From positions 1-64,000 of the forward strand of contig JAMKCH010057966.1 in assembly GCA_023653785.1 (NCBI GenBank): a DNA stretch of 64,000 bases, written 5' to 3'. The notes under the pieces were generated by a model. It saw nothing but the letters and a program-made list of their open reading frames with translations, ran no database searches and had not been told where the DNA came from. Source of the stretch: Ophioderma brevispina (taxonomy: Eukaryota; Echinodermata; Ophiuroidea; Amphilepidida; Ophiodermatidae). A program made the translations under genes and the position numbers. Positions 58,444-64,000 of this stretch are shown here, piece after piece; the first letter of the stretch is position 1, and each line of letters starts with the position of its first letter.

Positions 58444-60645
58444 CCACGACTGTACGGAGTTGTTACTGCTATATGCATTCTAATTTGCATATCAATCAGT
58501 GTCAATATAGTGAATCGATGGGCAGCTTGATAGTGCATGCTAACCGATCATCAGAAGTTATTTTTATCTGAAAAAAATATGTTAATGAATATTACTTCTT
58601 ATTTGAAGCAGGTTTGGAAATTTGGGCAACATATCGGTTAAATGTCGGATTATTCCTGCGTGTTAAATAAAAACTGCAAATTGGGCAGATTTCAACAGAA
58701 CGACATTATAAGTCTTTAGCTCTTAAAAAAGACACTACAGAATATCGTTAGAGTGGTTTAACACAAGTTATGTGTAGTGTGTTTGGTCACGTCAAAAAAG
58801 GTATAGCCCAATAGTGCGCTTCAGTTATGGGAGGTGTTTCGTTAGCCGTATACGGCTACCTAACCCCGGGTTCCGTAGCCGTATCCGGTATATAACCAAA
58901 AACGGGCTTTGTGTTAGGTAGCCGTATACGGCTACGGACCGTGTCCACAGTGGATCGGCTAAATAGCCGGACACAGTTATGCGTGACGAAACGATTCCAT
59001 GCCATGTCTCTAAAAAATCGGAAGAGTAGTACTGGATTTTGCCTGATGTAACGCTTCTTTCCATAAAATATCCCCATCTAGACGGGATTGACTGAAAGTG
59101 AGAAATGTTTCTTTGGTACAAAAAATGGGACATTTCCTTCGTTATAGGAGCAAATACGCTTATTAAGCCATGGTTTTAAACATTGAAAATAAGCAATTTA
59201 GGAAATAGGATCGAACGGGTTTTTGGACTTCCCGATCCCTGGCCTATCCATTGGCACCAAAATAATAACACAATAGATCCTTTATTAGGAAAAACTGTGG
59301 CAATTGCAACTCACTCCATTGAATTGCTATAAAAATGACATGTTTGGCGAGGGTTGTTTAAATTTTAAAAAATGTAGGCCTTTATACCATTTTTGATAGA
59401 TAGAAAATGTATGTTAAATATCAAATATTAGAAAATGAGTCAATGACTTATGTGGTGTATCTCTAGTTAAAACATTTCCTATTTTAGCCCTCGAAGGGGT
59501 GATTCACCTAATGTATAAATTGTCTATAAGACTAGAGCAAACGATATTAACTAAACCAGAGACGAATATAAATATTCGTTCTCAGATAAAAAAATAAATA
59601 CAGTAGAAAGGACTAAAGAAGGAAACAAATATAATAAGTTAAAAGTGCCAAAAAATAATGGAATTAACAAAGATATTAAATAAAAAATTTAACAAAGTAT
59701 CATAAAAAAAAATTGCGTCTTCCGACCGACCCTATTGTCTGCAGAACGGGAAAGGAGTACCGACCTAATTTCAAAAGTCCAGGAAGTTGTCTTCTGTCAG
59801 GATTTGCACAATGTAATTAATCAAAAATTAGCAGTTTCAATCGTTTCACCGTAATTTTTTAAACACAAAAAAATGAAGTTTTAAAAATCCTTATAAAATA
59901 CAATTTTGTTTTTTAAAAACGGTTCTTGCGACAGAACCCGGGACAGGTGGACGATTATAGCGGAACTGAGGAGTGTTGACGGTAAAAAGTTCCATTTTGC
60001 CTATGTATAAGGGATCTGTTTATCTGGTGATGAAGCCCCTAACATGTTTTAACTATTCCCGATCACTTTTTTAGCCTATGAAATCGAAAGAAATATGGAA
60101 TACTGTCACTCAAAACCTTCCACAAAACGCCACCATCAATAAATCACTTTCAGATGCAGCTTTGGTATTAAGAATTTTGGGGCTCTACAAATTAAAGAGA
60201 CACACAAAAAATACAGGAAAAAAAAAAACGGGATTTGTTTACTATATAGCTAACAAAAAAAAAGGGATTTAAGAAGCGCACTATTGGGATATACCGTTTT
60301 GACATGACCAAACAACCTACAATAACTTGTGTTAAATCCACTCCAACTATAATTTTTCTGAGTGTCTTTGTGCAGAAGATAAAGACTTATATTTCTTCTG
60401 TGAAATCTGCCCAATTTGCAGTTTTTACAGCAGGAATGATCGCCATTTACCGAGATGTTTCCCAATTCCAATCTTCAAAATAAGAAGTTAATATTCATTA
60501 CAATATTTTTCAGATTAAAATAACTTCTGATGATCGCGTTAGCATGCACGTATCAAGCTGCCCATCCATTCACTCTATTGACACTAAGTGATATGCAAAA
60601 TTAGAATGGCATATAGACAGTAACAAAACTGTTACAGTCGTTAGG
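58444..60645. mobile_element. Element or inverted duplication with arms of about 380 bp
   Basis: The left arm (58444-58823) and right arm (60271-60645) are inverted copies. The outer ends share ACGACTGTA-type words, then TGCATTCTAATTTGCATATC, GATCATCAGAAGTTATTTT and AACTGCAAATTGGGCAGATT, and the inner ends share CCAATAGTGCGCTTC. The spacer (58824-60270, about 1.45 kb) contains a family-H repeat and palindromic GTAGCCGTATACGGCTAC sites, but no transposase-like frame. The arms differ by scattered changes, so it is not recent. Confidence 0.8.
58840..58985. repeat. Cluster of AGCCGTATACGGCT palindromes
   Basis: The perfect 18-bp palindrome GTAGCCGTATACGGCTAC lies at 58918-58935, and a one-base variant at 58842-58859. 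Partial copies (GTAGCCGTATCCGGTATAT) lie between, and similar words at 58075-58160. Internal to the inverted-repeat structure, next to its left arm. Confidence 0.65.
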
Positions 60646-63600
60646 GGAGAGATATCAAGTCAAACGCACCTGTGAACGGAAAGTTGTTGAGTAATATAAA
60701 GATTTTGTGGATAAAATGAACGATAAATATTTGAAGTCCCCCAAACAAAAGTGTCTTTTTAAAGGGTTCCCTTACAATAGTTAAAACAATAGGCTGATTA
60801 ACAAAATTTGCATTATTTTAACAACTTCGTAATGTACAAAATCTGCTCTTTGGCTTAAGAAGGAAGTATCTTCAACATGCGACTTGTTGCACTTGAGCCA
60901 ATATTCACGGAAATTCAAAAGACATACCTTTTATTTGCAAATCCATCGCTATTGGTCGAAATTTGCATAAGTTTATCTCCTGAATTTATCGATTTTTCGT
61001 CGAGTACTCAATTTTTTCCTCATAAAACGCGTAATTAAAATAGTTTATTGACTTGCACCCTAATTTTCATAAATATGACTCCTAATCCTTACAGTTCAAG
61101 TTTAACCTCCATGCGAGAATATTTGTCCGAAAATCTTACCAAATCAAAAACGCCAGTCCAAATCACTGATTCAACGCGCTGCTATGAGGATGCGCAATGG
61201 TAATTGATTGAAAAAGCGTGAACGGGGTTAAACCACCATTGGGATAATCAGTGCTGGTCCCCGTGTCTTGTGAGTTCGTATACACTGGCATGAATACCCA
61301 AGTATATGCCGAATATCCGGGGTGACTTGTGCATCATGTTGAATGGAAATCATTATTTTTTCGTTAGAAAAGGTCATATCATCGAAATAAAATATAATTA
61401 AGAGCTCAGTATAGGACTCTTTTCTTTAATACATTCAATTCCTTTTTACTTTATCAGTTATTTTATCAGACACATATCAAGAATTCCTAATGCTAGTAGT
61501 TTTCTATTTATAGCGTGGTTATTGTGGCAGTCATTTGAAAAAAAAAATAGATTTCCGTTCGCAATTTATTGAGCCTACTAAACATGTTATATATTTCGCC
61601 AATTTCAATTTGAATTATGACAACATACTTTTTCTAGTAAAAATGCAGTTCTGAAAGAAATTGGGAGACAATTTTTTTCCCACGTTGGCAGATTTTTGTT
61701 TTCCACCACTTGATCAAAAGTTTTTCATGAAAATAATTGTATTTAAAACAGACAAAATACCTGCAAAAATGACAGCATAAGTAAGAGGAAATACTGTAAA
61801 CAAATGATCAAATTACGTATTTGAAAACATAAGGCATCTATTTGTATAATTATTATGACCAATTCAGACTGTTTTTATAGTGGATCTCTTCAGATTCATA
61901 AAAATAGAGTTTCAGTCAAATTCTCCGCATATTTTAACAGCAACACTGTAATTTGATCTAAAATATTTTCCAAATAACCGGTTATATAGCCTAGTAAAAA
62001 AAACTTGGTTGAAATTTGGGATAGCCCTATAAGTTTCAAGTGTTCGTCAGTGCAAATGGCATTAATTTCATGAAAATGCTGGCTGACGTAATTTTGAGAA
62101 GAAGATGGTGGTGGTTGCCTGGGGTCCTCATATTAAAACGTGATATATAGCTCCATGGTTAAACATTGTCGGTGTTAGTCAGTTGGATATTATTCCCTAA
62201 CATTCACACTCTCTCTGTAGGAACTCGCCAAATATAACTATTTTAAGTACTTTGATTTAATTTTTTTAGAAGTATATATACTGTAATATTGCTAGGAAAT
62301 TGGTTAGCAGAATTTGCGGATCAGTAAAATAAATACTGTAAAGGACCGATATTTTTTACCGTGATGTTAATAACTGAAGCAAATAAAGTGAAGTCTTAAT
62401 TGTTCTTTGTTTGTTTTCGTGCTTTTCTTTCGTTAAACTATTCATATTTTTAATGTTTTCCTTCGTTAATTATATAAATTAACAATTGTGGAAAAAGAAA
62501 TCTCTCATAGCACCTTTAATAGAAAAAACCTAACACCACTTCCATATACACTTAAAATCAGATTAGCCAGCGGGTGCTCATTAAATAATTTGTCCAACTT
62601 TTGATCACAATTCGACAAATTTATGCAAGATTTGATGATTGTGATACCCATAGTTGTTTTAAAAAAAAACTAGACAAACTATTAAATTAAATTGAGGAAT
62701 TTTGTCTCCATTTGACTTTCAAACATTTCGAGATCACATAGAGTACTACTTTCCTTAAGGCCGTAACGAAAAGATTGCTACAAATCAGTTGTCGTAGAAA
62801 TAATGAAATCACTGAGTTCGTTTTTGACAATGTAAGCTAATATCCCCAATAATATCCCTATAGGAAAGTTTACGCTTTATTCTTTAGTCAAACATTGTGA
62901 AATTTGTAATTTTTTATTGGCCGCAAATACGCAATTCGACCTATGTTCTAGGACAGTGGCGTACTGAGGCCAGGTCAATTCCTCCAAAAGGGGAGAAGGA
63001 GAAAATGAGAAAATGCCCAAGTGTCCGCCCCAGAGGGGACAAAATTTCAACTTCTTAATTTTGCCCACATTTGGGACTAAATTGGTTGCAATTTCCCCCG
63101 AAAAGATGGAATAAAATGATTCATTTTGGCCCCTATCGTCCGCTTTTCAGCAGGAGGGGCAACTTTTGACCCCCCTACCCCTGCACCCGGTCGGTTAAGC
63201 ACTGATGTTTATTGTTAAAAAATATAGGCACATCAAATGATGATGGCGGTTCCCAATGTATGGAGTTTAACAGGTGGTGTCTACAACAGTCATAAAGTGG
63301 GTGTTGATGTTATAAAAAATATTATTAAATCGTTCACTGAATAATACTTGCATTATAAACTACAGTGTGCAAAGTGGCTTTACCGTTATCACGAAACATC
63401 GTGAAGGGGATAAAGATCCCCCACTGAGCCGATTGAAAATGAAAATAGTATAGGTGTTCCCAGTAGTGTAACCACAAGTGGTACGTTGAAATGTGTGATT
63501 CAATTGAACATAGAGTCGAGCTCGAAGGGGAGGTTTCATGTACAATATTGCCTTTGTTTCTTTAGGTACAAAAAACGATAAGAAGTCAACCTACGGGGCA

Positions 63601-64000
63601 TTTGCAGACTCTAAAAGCAAATTTAAGACCTATACATGGGGTAGTAAACCCTCGATATACAACTGAAGGTGATGAAGCTAACCTTTAATAGACCATGGCT
63701 TACCCTAACAAGTAGGATTTGAATTCGTAAAGATTTGTATCGTTCAAATGATAAAGATGGTCGGTGTCTGTTTACATTTAGTTGGTATACCATGGTAGCT
63801 TATGTCTAACATCAGCAATGTACAAAAGCATTTCGTCTTTGGTAAGATTTTTCACTTTTAACTCAGTTCGTCTCGTTGTTGAAGTATGTATATAGGCCTA
63901 CGAAAAGGTTCAGTAGGCCTGGAAACTCAGCAAATATTTATCATATTTTCGTCTTTTCCTTTGTTTCTATACAAGCACAAAGAATACATATCAAAGATGG
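60646..64000. other. No gene recognised over the last 3.3 kb
   Basis: AT-rich with no motif-bearing frame. A family-H repeat fragment lies at about 62860-62940. CAGTGGCGTACTGAGG at 62954 resembles a hAT terminus, but the putative partner near 63204 (GTTAAGCACTG) is weak and has no target duplication. Transcript ends or exons were not recognised. Confidence 0.4.

Noticed and set aside
62954..63204. Possible hAT element starting CAGTGGCGTACTGAGG
   Set aside because: The opposite end is a poor match and the flanking 8-mers differ.

Overview
This window looks like gene-poor, AT-rich intergenic and intronic DNA from an animal genome. A marine invertebrate is my guess, possibly a deuterostome such as an echinoderm. 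The evidence is short open frames only, spliced-exon signals, LINE and DIRS retrotransposon debris, a Helitron-type 3' end, many short inverted-repeat DNA transposons, and microsatellites. I see no operons, bacterial promoters, rRNA, convincing tRNA or CRISPR array. The species call is inference.

The best host-gene signal is one intact exon at 36495-36686 (+) with consensus acceptor and donor sites. It reads like the first membrane-spanning exon of an SLC16 (monocarboxylate-transporter-like) MFS protein. About 6.3 kb downstream on the same strand, 42975-43489 resembles a middle part of the same family but has in-frame stops. This is either a decayed paralogue or a damaged piece of the same gene.

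Retroelement debris: a minus-strand LINE reverse-transcriptase remnant (15600-16800), a plus-strand LINE 3' end (24063-24450), a minus-strand LINE endonuclease-RT linker (38613-38950), and a minus-strand DIRS-like pol remnant with RNase H, a VDLFA-type connection and tyrosine recombinase segments (48690-50430).

DNA-transposon content dominates. There are two copies of a Helitron-like element ending in a hairpin plus CTAG followed by T (10833-11896 and 14339-15339), and the second is split by a 229-bp hAT-type element with a near-perfect 8-bp target duplication. There is also a 178-bp hAT element (9672-9849), a 428-bp element with a perfect 9-bp target duplication (28943-29370), and a two-copy TIR family (851-1300 and 35534-35979). 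A 1.45-kb element (45975-47419) has ends packed with an ATTAGTC motif. Several long foldback structures occur at 32431-33129, 39669-39934, 40547-41915, 54975-55880 and 58444-60645. A 1.7-kb tandem duplication lies at 18340-21786, a 23-bp minisatellite at 38054-38338, and long poly-C runs at several sites.

All homologies were read by eye. Boundaries of repeats are approximate unless a target-site duplication is stated. Family names rest on remembered consensus motifs, not on a search.
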